From: DATATJ01 sp963789075
GTDB taxonomy: Bacteria; Acidobacteriota; Vicinamibacteria; Vicinamibacterales; CAVVIG01
Direction: 5' to 3'
Assembly (NCBI GenBank): GCA_963789075.1
Contig: CAWBJQ010000003.1
Coordinates: 744,001 to 808,000 of the forward strand
Length of the DNA: 64,000 nt
Shown here: in pieces, positions 43,834-51,885 of the stretch
Layout of the letters: each line of letters begins with the position of its first letter
Position numbering within the stretch: position 1 is the stretch's first letter
The notes under the pieces: generated by a model
What the model was told of the DNA's origin: nothing
Seen by the model: the letters and a program-made list of their open reading frames with translations, nothing else
Databases searched by the model: none
Position numbers and translations under genes: made by a program

Positions 43834-46155
43834 ATGCAATACATCTGGCTCATCCCTGTTCTCCCGGGCATCGGCGCCGCCGTCAACGGCCTCGTGGGGA
43901 TTCGTCTGTTCTCGCGCAAGACGGCCGGCATCGTCGCGTGCGCGACGATGACCGCGGCGCTCGCGCTGTCGCTGATCGCGTTCTGGCAGCTGCTGTCGCT
44001 GCCGCCGGAGGCACGCGCGTACGACGTCACCGTCGCGCAGTGGTTCACCGCGATCCCCTTGCAGCTGTCCAACGGCACGATCGGCACGTTCCAGGTGCCG
44101 TGGGGATTCCGGCTCGATCCGCTCTCCGGCATGATGATTCTGATCGTCACCGGCATCGGGACGCTGATTCACGTGTACTCGACCGCGTACATGGCCGACG
44201 AGCCGCGCGGCGGTGTCGCGCGGTTCTTCTGCTACCTGAACCTGTTCTGCTTCTTCATGCTCATGCTCGTGCTGGGCAACAACTTCCTGGTGATGTTCGT
44301 CGGCTGGGAAGGGGTCGGCCTCTGCTCGTATCTCTTGATCGGGTACTGGTACGAGAAGAAGAGCGCGTCGGACGCCGGCAAGAAAGCCTTCATCACGAAC
44401 CGCGTCGGCGACTGGGGCTTCATCCTCGGCGTGTTCTTGATCTTCATGACCTTCGGCACCTTCGACTTCCGCGCGATCCAGAACGCCGCGGCGGCGATGC
44501 CGATCGAGACGGGACATTTCGGCGTCCTGTCGTTCATCTGTCTGCTGCTGTTCGTCGGTGCGACCGGCAAGAGCGCGCAGATTCCGCTGTACGTCTGGCT
44601 GCCCGACGCGATGGAGGGGCCGACGCCGGTCTCCGCGCTGATCCACGCGGCGACGATGGTCACGGCGGGCGTCTACATGATCGGGCGCAACGCGGTGCTC
44701 TTCTCTCACGCGCCGCAGGTGATGACGATCGTCGCGATCGTCGGCGTGCTGACGGCGTTCATGGCCGCGTCGATCGGCCTCGTGCAGTACGACATCAAGC
44801 GCGTCCTCGCGTACTCGACCGTCTCGCAGCTCGGATACATGTTCACCGCCATGGGCGTCGGCGCCTTTTCGGCCGGGGCGTTTCACCTCATGACGCACGC
44901 GTTTTTCAAGGCGCTGCTCTTCCTCGGCAGCGGCTCCGTGATCCACGCTATGGGCGGCGAGCAGGACATGCGCCGCATGGGCGGCCTCCAGAAATATCTG
45001 CCGGTCACGTTTGCGACGATGGCGATCGGCACGCTGGCGATTGCCGGCATCTTTCCGTTCGCCGGCTTCTTCAGCAAAGACGAGATTCTCTTTCGCGCGT
45101 TCCTCGCGAACAAGGCGATCTGGGTCATCGCCGTCGCCGCCGCGCTCATGACGGCGTTTTACATGGCGCGTCTGATGTTCATGACCTTCTCGGGCGCCTA
45201 TCGCGGACCGGCGTGGGAAGTGGTCGGGCATGGAGCCGTCGCGCTTGCTGCCGGTCACGGCGCTCGTCACCCCGGCGACCCGCACGCCCACGGACACGCG
45301 AACGAGGACGACCACGAGCTCTCGCACGGCCCGGCCGAGCCCCACGCAATGGTGGGGGCCGACGCAGGACACAGCGGCGGACATGGACCGTGGCACGGCC
45401 CGCACGAATCGCCGACGCCGATGACCTTTCCGTTGATGGCCCTCGCCGTCGGCGCGGTCGTCGCCGGCTTCGTCGGCATCCCGGCGGCGCTCGGCGGCGG
45501 CAACACGATCGAGCAGTTCCTCGAACCGAGCTTCACGGCGGCGCACGGCGCCGTCCACGCCGGCCTGGAAGTGCGGCCGAACGACGTCGTGGCCGGCTCC
45601 GAGATCGAGCGCGGCCGCACTGCCGCCGGCGAAGTGAAGGCACTCGAGCATGGCGGCGGCGCGGTGGAGGAGTCGGGCGAGCACGTCTCGCGCGCCGAAG
45701 AGCTCGGCCTGATGGGCCTGTCGCTGCTGATCGCCATTACCGGCATCGCGCTCGCGCACAAGTTCTACGTCACGAGCCCGGAGATCTCCGTCAACCTCGC
45801 CGAACGATTTGCCGGCGCGCATCGCACGTTGACGAACAAGTACTACGTCGACGAGCTCTACGACGCGACCGTGATCTCCGGCACGTTCGCGAGCAGCCGC
45901 GGACTCTGGACCTTCGACCGCAACGTGATCGACGGCGTCGTGAACGGATCGGGCTGGCTGACACGGTTCAGCGCGTGGCTCTCGGGCCTGGCGGATCGCA
46001 CGATCGTCGACGGTCTCGTGAATCTCGTCGGCTGGGTCGTGCAGGAGTCGAGCCTCGCGTTCAGGCGCCTGCAGACGGGGCTGGTGCAGACCTACGCGCT
46101 GCTGATGTTGTTCGGCATTTTCGCGTTCGTGAGCATTTATCTGTTCGTGCGATGA
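43834..46155 (+). CDS. nuoL: NADH-quinone oxidoreductase subunit L with His-rich loop
   Basis: A 773-residue antiporter-like subunit at the far end of the membrane arm. LVMFVGWEGVGLCSYLLIGYWYEK, PTPVSALIHAATMVTAGVYM, and RVLAYSTVSQLGYMFTAMG hold the conserved helices, and the Lys residue of the discontinuous helix region is present. Residues about 466-529 form a His/Gly/Asp-rich loop (HARHPGDPHAHGHANEDDHE, HSGGHGPWHGPHES). A second soluble segment (about 555-630) follows before the lateral helix. The loop has about 17 histidines and could bind metal; similar but shorter His-rich loops occur in other NuoL proteins. It overlaps nuoM by four bases. Confidence 0.95.
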   Translation: MQYIWLIPVLPGIGAAVNGLVGIRLFSRKTAGIVACATMTAALALSLIAFWQLLSLPPEARAYDVTVAQWFTAIPLQLSNGTIGTFQVPWGFRLDPLSGMMILIVTGIGTLIHVYSTAYMADEPRGGVARFFCYLNLFCFFMLMLVLGNNFLVMFVGWEGVGLCSYLLIGYWYEKKSASDAGKKAFITNRVGDWGFILGVFLIFMTFGTFDFRAIQNAAAAMPIETGHFGVLSFICLLLFVGATGKSAQIPLYVWLPDAMEGPTPVSALIHAATMVTAGVYMIGRNAVLFSHAPQVMTIVAIVGVLTAFMAASIGLVQYDIKRVLAYSTVSQLGYMFTAMGVGAFSAGAFHLMTHAFFKALLFLGSGSVIHAMGGEQDMRRMGGLQKYLPVTFATMAIGTLAIAGIFPFAGFFSKDEILFRAFLANKAIWVIAVAAALMTAFYMARLMFMTFSGAYRGPAWEVVGHGAVALAAGHGARHPGDPHAHGHANEDDHELSHGPAEPHAMVGADAGHSGGHGPWHGPHESPTPMTFPLMALAVGAVVAGFVGIPAALGGGNTIEQFLEPSFTAAHGAVHAGLEVRPNDVVAGSEIERGRTAAGEVKALEHGGGAVEESGEHVSRAEELGLMGLSLLIAITGIALAHKFYVTSPEISVNLAERFAGAHRTLTNKYYVDELYDATVISGTFASSRGLWTFDRNVIDGVVNGSGWLTRFSAWLSGLADRTIVDGLVNLVGWVVQESSLAFRRLQTGLVQTYALLMLFGIFAFVSIYLFVR

Positions 46156-47813
46156 CCATGAATCATTACTTATCGCTCATCCTGTTCACGCCGCTCATCG
46201 GCGCCCTCCTGCTGCTGCTGGTGCCGAAGGAGAACCAGAACGCCATCCGATGGATCGCGAACATCATCGCGACGGTTGGCTTCCTGATCTCGGTTCCGCT
46301 CTGGTTCTGGTTCAACCCGCAAAGCGGCGACTTCCAGTTCGTCGAGCGCGCGGCGTGGATCCCGTCGGTCGGCGCGGAGTACTTTCTCGGCGTCGACGGC
46401 CTCAGCACGCTGCTGATCCTGCTGACGACGCTGATGGGGTGCATCGCGATCCTGTCGTCGTGGACCGCCATCACCGAGCGGGTGAAGGAGTACTACATTT
46501 TCCTGCTGATCCTGCAGACCGGCATGCTCGGCGCGTTCATGTCGCTCGACTTCCTGCTGTTCTTCCTGTTCTGGGAAGTGATGCTGGTGCCGATGTACTT
46601 CCTGATCGGCATCTGGGGCAGTGCGAACCGGCTCTACTCGGCGATCAAGTTCTTCCTCTACACCCTGGTCGGCAGCGTGATCATGCTGCTCGGCATCCTG
46701 GCGCTCTACTTCTACGCGCACAGCGTCACCGGCGTGTACTCCTTCGACGTCACGGCGTTCCAGAAGCTGGACGTGCCGTTCAACCTGCAGTGGTGGATCT
46801 TCCTCGCCTTCTTCCTCGGCTTCGCGGTCAAGGTTCCGATGTTTCCGTTTCACACGTGGCTGCCCGACGCGCACACCGACGCGCCGACCGCCGGCTCCGT
46901 GATCCTGGCGGCCGTCATGCTGAAGATGGGGACCTACGGGTTTCTGCGCTTCAGCCTGCCGATTCTGCCGGACGCCACGCGCTCGTTCGTGCCGATGATC
47001 GTGATCCTCTCGATCGTGGGGATCATCTACGGCGCGCTCGTCGCGCTCGCGCAGAAGGACTGGAAACGGCTCGTCGCGTACTCCTCGGTGAGCCACATGG
47101 GCATGGTGATGCTCGGCATGTTCGCGCTCAATCCGGTGGGCATCACCGGCAGCATCATCCAGCAGCTGAATCACGGCATCTCGACCGGCGCGCTGTTCCT
47201 GATCGTCGGCATCGTGTACGAGCGCCGTCACACGCGCGAGCTCTCCGAGTACGGCGGGCTCTCCAAGGTGATGCCGGTTTACGCCGCCGTCTTTCTCATC
47301 ATGACGATGTCGTCCATCGGGCTGCCGGCGTTGAACGGCTTCATCGGCGAGCTGCTGATCCTGCAGGGCACCTTCGTGGCGAACAAAGTCTGGGCGCTGT
47401 TCGCCGGCGCCGGCGTCGTCCTCGGGGCGGCCTACATGCTGTACCTCTTTCAGCGGACGATGTTCGGCAAGGTGGAGAACCCGAAGAACGAGCACCTGCT
47501 CGATCTGACCCACCGCGAGTTCGCGACGTTTGCGCCCCTGCTGATCCTCGCGTTCTGGATGGGGCTTTACCCGGCGCCGTTCCTGCGGCGGCTGGACACC
47601 TCGGTGCAGCACATCATGGCGCGCGTCAACACGCAGTACGCGCCGCGCAATGCCGCTGCCGACTGTGGCACCGCGCCGACGCCCGCGCAGGTGGCATCGG
47701 ACACCGCGGCGAAGTTCCTCGCGGCGGTGCCTTGCGGCCCCGACGGCCGGCCGCTCTCCTCGGGTTCCGGCACGGACATTCCGCCGCAGGCTGCGCCAGG
47801 AGCACCCCGGTAA
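46152..47813 (+). CDS. nuoM: NADH-quinone oxidoreductase subunit M with soluble C-terminal tail
   Basis: A 553-residue antiporter-like subunit. LLFFLFWEVMLVPMYFLIGIWG holds the key Glu of the proton channel. VKVPMFPFHTWLPDAHTDAPTAGSVILAAVMLKMG and RLVAYSSVSHMGMVM are family signatures. The last roughly 65 residues after the final helix (TQYAPRNAAADCGTAPTPAQ and onward) are soluble, with two Cys, and are longer than usual. Start ATG 46152 overlaps the nuoL stop; an ATG two codons later is also possible. Confidence 0.95.
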   Translation: MTMNHYLSLILFTPLIGALLLLLVPKENQNAIRWIANIIATVGFLISVPLWFWFNPQSGDFQFVERAAWIPSVGAEYFLGVDGLSTLLILLTTLMGCIAILSSWTAITERVKEYYIFLLILQTGMLGAFMSLDFLLFFLFWEVMLVPMYFLIGIWGSANRLYSAIKFFLYTLVGSVIMLLGILALYFYAHSVTGVYSFDVTAFQKLDVPFNLQWWIFLAFFLGFAVKVPMFPFHTWLPDAHTDAPTAGSVILAAVMLKMGTYGFLRFSLPILPDATRSFVPMIVILSIVGIIYGALVALAQKDWKRLVAYSSVSHMGMVMLGMFALNPVGITGSIIQQLNHGISTGALFLIVGIVYERRHTRELSEYGGLSKVMPVYAAVFLIMTMSSIGLPALNGFIGELLILQGTFVANKVWALFAGAGVVLGAAYMLYLFQRTMFGKVENPKNEHLLDLTHREFATFAPLLILAFWMGLYPAPFLRRLDTSVQHIMARVNTQYAPRNAAADCGTAPTPAQVASDTAAKFLAAVPCGPDGRPLSSGSGTDIPPQAAPGAPR

Positions 47814-49288
47814 TGCCAGCCGGCATCTCGCTCAGCGATTTCTATTACATCCTGCCGGAGCTGGTGCTCACCGGCGGTGCGCTGCTCGTGCTCGTCGCCG
47901 ACGTGCTGCTGCCGCGCCGCAGCGGCCACGCGCTGGCGTGGATCACGCTGCTCGTGCTCGGCGCGACCGCGGCGTCGCTCGTGCCGTTCGTCAACACGCA
48001 CGTCGAGATCTCGCACGGGCTGCTGGCAGTCGATCGCTTCGCGCTCTTCTTCAAGATCATTTTCCTGATGTCGGCCGGCCTGACCGTGCTGATGTCCGTC
48101 CGGTACCTCGAGACGGAAGGCGCCAGCCCGGGCGAGTACTACTTCCTGATTCTCTGCGCGACGCTCGGCATGATGATCATGGCCGGCGGCATCGACCTCA
48201 TCTCGATCTTCATCGGCCTCGAGACGATGGCGGTGTCGTTCTACATCCTGGTGGGCTACATCAAGCCGAGCCAGCGATCGAACGAAGCGGCCGTGAAGTA
48301 CTTCCTGCTGGGTGCCTTCTCGCTCGGGATCCTGCTCTACGGCATGTCGATCATGTACGGCCTGTCGGGCACGACGAACCTGCGCGTGATGGCGACGCTG
48401 TTCGTCGGCCAGGAGCGCGATCCGCGGCTGATCCTCGCCGTGATCTTCGTGGTCGCCGGCGTCGGCTTCAAGATCGGCGCCGTGCCGTTCCACATGTGGG
48501 CGCCCGACGTGTACGAAGGGGCGCCGACGCCGATTACGGCGTTCCTCTCCGTCGGCTCGAAGGCGGCGGCGTTCGCGATGCTGCTGCGGATCTTCCTCGA
48601 AGGCCTGCCGTCGATGAGCGCCGACTGGCGGATCCTGTTCGAGGTGCTCTCCATCGTCACGATGACGGCCGGGAACATCGCGGCGCTGACGCAGACCAAC
48701 GTCAAGCGCATGCTCGCGTACTCGTCGATCGCGCACGCGGGCTACATTCTGATCGGCGTCGTGGCGGGGACCGCGCGCGGCGTGTCCGCGACGCTCATCT
48801 ATCTCTTCATCTACCTGTTCATGCAGCTGGGCGCGTTCACGGTGATCGCCGTCATGCGCCGGCGCGACGTGGTCGGCGAGGAGCTGAAGGATTTCAGCGG
48901 GCTCTCCTTCCGCAATCCGATGGCGGCGTTCGCGATGCTGCTCTTCATGCTGTCGCTCGGCGGCATTCCGCCGACCGCCGGATTCTTCGGGAAGTTCTGG
49001 CTGTTCAGCGCCGCGATCGAGTCCGGCTACGTGTGGCTGGCGGTCATCGGCGTGCTCAACAGCGCGATCTCGCTCTACTACTACGTCCGCATCGTCGTCT
49101 TCATGTATCTGAAGAGCGAGACGATCGGTTCGGAGCCCACCGTCACCGCGCCGCTCGCGCTGGTGCTCGGCATCGCGATCGTGGCGACGATCGTCCTCGG
49201 CGTGTATCCGCGGCTGCTGTTCGAGGTCGCCGAGGCGTCCGCGCGCACGCTCGGCGGCGTCGCCGGTCTGGCCGCGGCGATTCGGTAA
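47813..49288 (+). CDS. nuoN: NADH-quinone oxidoreductase subunit N
   Basis: A 491-residue antiporter-like subunit. SIFIGLETMAVSFYILVGYIK carries the conserved Glu. YFLLGAFSLGILLYGMSIMYG, PFHMWAPDVYEGAPTPITAFLSVGSKAAAF, and RMLAYSSIAHAGYILIG are family blocks. It is the last nuo gene here, and its start overlaps the nuoM stop (TAATG). The frame is intact over the whole gene, as for nuoH to nuoM. Confidence 0.96.
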   Translation: MPAGISLSDFYYILPELVLTGGALLVLVADVLLPRRSGHALAWITLLVLGATAASLVPFVNTHVEISHGLLAVDRFALFFKIIFLMSAGLTVLMSVRYLETEGASPGEYYFLILCATLGMMIMAGGIDLISIFIGLETMAVSFYILVGYIKPSQRSNEAAVKYFLLGAFSLGILLYGMSIMYGLSGTTNLRVMATLFVGQERDPRLILAVIFVVAGVGFKIGAVPFHMWAPDVYEGAPTPITAFLSVGSKAAAFAMLLRIFLEGLPSMSADWRILFEVLSIVTMTAGNIAALTQTNVKRMLAYSSIAHAGYILIGVVAGTARGVSATLIYLFIYLFMQLGAFTVIAVMRRRDVVGEELKDFSGLSFRNPMAAFAMLLFMLSLGGIPPTAGFFGKFWLFSAAIESGYVWLAVIGVLNSAISLYYYVRIVVFMYLKSETIGSEPTVTAPLALVLGIAIVATIVLGVYPRLLFEVAEASARTLGGVAGLAAAIR

Positions 49289-49295
49289 GCAGGAG

Positions 49296-49680
49296 ACACG
49301 TTCCACCACGGAGGACACGGTGGACACAGAGGTCGGACCTGCTCCTGAAAGCCTGAACCACGAAGACGCGAAGGGCACGAAGAAAAACTTCGCCACAAAG
49401 GCACGGAGCCACGGAGAAAAGCCTTCTCCTGATCGGGTCAACGCACTGGCCGTGCAGCAGAAGCGCCGCACCGATTCGACGGCCGGCCTGCCATGCAGGC
49501 CGGCTTACGCGCTCGGATCGGACGGATTCGCGAGCCGGAGGAACGTAGAGCGGCTCGTGAATCCGTCCGACTCCGGGGCGTGCGTCGCGTTGCGACGCCG
49601 TCGAATTCCCGCCGCGCCTCTGTGCCTCTGTGGCAAATTCTTGTTCTTCCGTGTCCACCGTGTCCTCCGTGTTGAGTATT
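49296..49680. repeat. Large repeat-rich spacer between nuoN and atpZ
   Basis: Holds nested arms of the CACGGAGG and CACGAAG families: CCACCACGGAGGACACGG and CCACGAAGACGCGAAGGGCACG on the left, then CACAAAGGCACGGAGCCACGG. On the right are CTGTGCCTCTGTGGC and CCGTGTCCACCGTGTCCTCCG. Inside lies an inner inverted stretch (GACGGATTCGCGAGCC / GCTCGTGAATCCGTC). No gene is visible; 385 bases of this are probably non-coding. Confidence 0.8.
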
Positions 49681-49684
49681 TTTT

Positions 49685-49943
49685 GTGACGCCCTTCAACA
49701 AGTCCGACGCGAACATGATGCGCACGGCGTGGGAGCTGAGCGCCGGGCTGTTGTCGTTCATCATCGCGCTGGGCCTCGGCTACTGGTTCGGGCGGACGCT
49801 GGACGCCTGGTTCGGGACGGCGCCGTGGCTGATGCGGATCTTCGTGGCGTTCGGGTTCGTGGCCGGCGCGCTGAATGTCTATCGCACGCTGGCGCAGGCG
49901 CCTTCGACCAGGATCCCGGCAAGCCGCGGACCGATCGTCGTGA
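49685..49943 (+). CDS. atpZ: AtpZ/AtpI-family F0 assembly protein
   Basis: A small membrane protein of about 85 residues. TAWELSAGLLSFIIALGLGYWFGRTLDAWFG with APWLMRIFVAFGFVAGALNVYRTL matches the AtpZ/AtpI (F0F1 subunit, putative Mg2+ transporter-like) family: two helices with Gly-rich packing and the GRTLDAWFG loop. The start GTG (49685) or an ATG at 49715 are both possible. As written, the frame runs into the next gene; I infer a one-base gain so that it stops at TGA 49941-49943, overlapping the GTG start of the following gene. These proteins help insert the c-ring. Confidence 0.7.
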
Positions 49944-50336
49944 CTGAATCGGACCCGATGCTGCGGCGCTGGGAGCGCGACGGCCTCATCGCGTGCGTCG
50001 TGATGGCGGCGGCGGCATGGGCGCTGGCCCGCGGCCGCTTCGGCACCGCCGCTCGGCGTGCTCGGCGGAGGACTGCTGGTGCTGATCTCCTACCGGGGGA
50101 TCAAGGGCGGGATCGACGCGCTGGTCGGGGCGGTGTCTGGCGGCGCGAACGGGCGGATCCGCACGGCGATCGGGCTGGTGAAGTTTTTCACAAGGTACGC
50201 TATACTCGCCGCCGCCGCGTACGTGATAATGGCGCGCCTGCGACTGCCGCCCGTGGCGGTCTTTGCCGGCGCATCCTCGTTCGTCGTGGCGGTGACGGTA
50301 GAAGCTGTGCGCGGAGTCGTCTCGCGGCAGCGCTGA
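49940..50336 (+). CDS. atpI: ATP synthase subunit I-like membrane protein (one frameshift)
   Basis: A protein of about 130 residues with four hydrophobic segments. The start MTESDPMLRRWERDGLIACVVMAAAAW resembles ATP-synt_I proteins. One extra base near 50048 is needed to read PLGVLGGGLLVLISYRGIKGGIDAL. It continues with FTRYAILAAAAYVIMARLRLPP. Next to atpB it most likely assists assembly of the F0 a/c ring. The GTG start overlaps the atpZ stop (GTGA). Confidence 0.65.
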
Positions 50337-50346
50337 TCACCAGTCA

Positions 50347-51142
50347 ATGGAAAAGCTCGAGCACGAACTCTGGATCGTCCAGGCGGTGAATGCTGCGCTC
50401 GGCCCCGATGGTGCGCGCGATGCTGCGCGCGCTTCGGCCGGCCCGTGCCCGCCACCGGCGACGTCATCCCCGACTTCCTCGTCATGTCGGCGCTCATCGT
50501 CGTCGCGTGGACGATCCTGTGCCTCGTCCTGCGCCGGAGCCTCAGCGTCGAGCAGCCCGGGCCGGCTGCAGATTCTGCTCGAGGACGGCGTGCGCGCCAT
50601 CGAGAGCATGCTGCACGACTACGTCGGCCACAAGGCGCCGCGCTATCTCGCGATCGTCGTGACGATGTTCGTGTTCATCCTGACGGGCAACCTGATGGGG
50701 CTGCATGCCCGGCCTGAAGTCGCCGACGAGCAGCATCAACGTCACGCTCGGCTGCGCGCTGACGGTCGCGGTCTACTATCACGTCCAGGGCATCAAGGAG
50801 CAGGGCATCGGGCATTACCTGAAGCACTTCGCCGCGCCGCCGGGCGCGCCGCTCTTCATCGCGCCGATCATGCTGCCGATCGAGATCATCAGCCATCTGT
50901 CGCGCGTGCTGTCGTTGTCGCTGCGGCTGTTCGGCAACATCTTCGCCGAGGATCTCGTCATCCTCATCCTCTTCAGCATCGTGCCGTTCCTGGTGCCGCT
51001 GCCGATGATGTTCCTCGGCATCATCACCGCGTCGCTGCAGGCGTACATCTTCGTGCTGCTGACGACGATCTACCTGGGTGGCGCGGTGGCGACCGAGCAC
51101 GAACAGCACGAGCACGGCGACATGGTGGCGGGGGAAGTTTAG
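50347..51142 (+). CDS. atpB: F0F1 ATP synthase subunit A (four frameshifts)
   Basis: The proton channel a subunit, about 260 residues. MEKLEHELWIVQAVN begins it. GPMVRAML follows after an extra base near 50407, VPATGDVIPDFLVMSALIVVAW after one near 50435, RLQILLEDGVRAIESML after one near 50562, and LMPGLKSPTSSINVTLGCALTV after one near 50704. The C-terminal part PIEIISHLSRVLSLSLRLFGNIFAEDL contains the essential Arg of helix 5. ASLQAYIFVLLTTIYLGGAVATEHE ends it. All four shifts are single-base gains. It is followed by atpE, without atpF, atpH or F1 genes in the window. Confidence 0.9.
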
Positions 51143-51200
51143 ATTCGTGAATGGCGATTTGCAGATTGCAGATTTCAGATTGCTGATTGCCGATTTGATT
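51143..51200. repeat. CAGATTTCAGATTGC word repeat before atpE
   Basis: GCGATTTGCAGATTGCAG, TTTCAGATTGCTG and ATTGCCGATTTG are tandem words of the same family as at 41727. Confidence 0.75.
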
Positions 51201-51213
51201 CATGGAGGACTCT

Positions 51214-51553
51214 GTGAGCAGACGTTTCTTGATGGCCGTGACGATGATGGTGGTGGCGGTCGGCTTCGCTCTCGCCGCTGCACGCGCAGGAAGCGGCGGC
51301 CGCGGCGGCCGGGCGCGTCGAGATTATTCGCTGGTCGATCATCACCGCGGGCTTCGCGCTGGCGATTGCGGCGGCGTTCGGCGCGCTGGGGCAGTCGCGC
51401 GCGATCGCGGCGGCCGTCGAAGGCATCGCGCGCAACCCGAGCGCGGCGGGCGAGATCCGCGGCAACCTGATTCTCGGCCTCGTGCTGATCGAGTCGCTCG
51501 TGATCTACGTGCTGCTGATCTCGCTGATTCTGTTCTTCGTCAAGCCGTTCTGA
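51214..51553 (+). CDS. atpE: F0F1 ATP synthase subunit C (one frameshift)
   Basis: The c-ring subunit, about 110 residues including a signal-like N-terminus. SRRFLMAVTMMVVAVGFALALHAQEAAA is followed by EIIRWSIITAGFALAIAAAFGALGQSRAIAAAVEGIARNPSAAGEI, the hairpin with its polar loop, and LILGLVLIESLVIYVLLISLI, which carries the proton-binding Glu. GTG at 51214 was chosen since GGAGG lies 6 bases before it. One extra base near 51277 separates the signal from the mature part. A leader-containing subunit c is known in some Acidobacteriota and Deltaproteobacteria. Confidence 0.9.
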
Positions 51554-51885
51554 CGCGCACCGAACGCGGGTGGGACTGCTCGGACGGTCCCACTCGCACT
51601 GCCGGCCCGCCTTTCCTGCCCTTCTGCCCTTACCCGTGCACCCCTACGATCTCGCGCAATTTGTACGCAAAACTTGATAATTTATCAAATATTTATCTCA
51701 CCACGATCCAAATGGATGGAGGTCGAACGTCCAACTTACGACACTGACTCTCTTATCCCCGTTTTGTCATTTACAACCCAGCGGTCGATCCCCATAATCC
51801 CTCCACTCTACCAATCGCCGAAGTCGAACACCGTTCGTTTGCAGGATGGGATAGCTGGGCTGCTCAGCCCGGCACAGGAGGGGAA
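51554..51885. promoter_or_regulatory. AT-rich regulatory spacer upstream of the TonB receptor 1 gene
   Basis: A 332-base gap that is much richer in A and T than its surroundings. It holds a perfect 15-base palindrome TTGATAATTTATCAA at 51674-51688, a candidate operator or promoter element. A GGAGGGG ribosome site precedes the receptor start. No small gene was recognised. Confidence 0.5.

Noticed and set aside
43825..45822. A 665-codon open frame on the minus strand opposite nuoL
   Set aside because: It lies wholly antisense to a strongly conserved gene, is Arg/His/Asp-biased as expected from GC-rich codon shadows, and matches no family I know.
46170..49471. Two minus-strand frames of 480 and 634 codons opposite nuoM and nuoN
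   Set aside because: Same reason: antisense to conserved intact subunits and biased in composition.
49296..49680. Small genes in the repeat-rich nuoN-atpZ spacer
   Set aside because: Open frames there consist of translated repeat words and have no ribosome site or family similarity.
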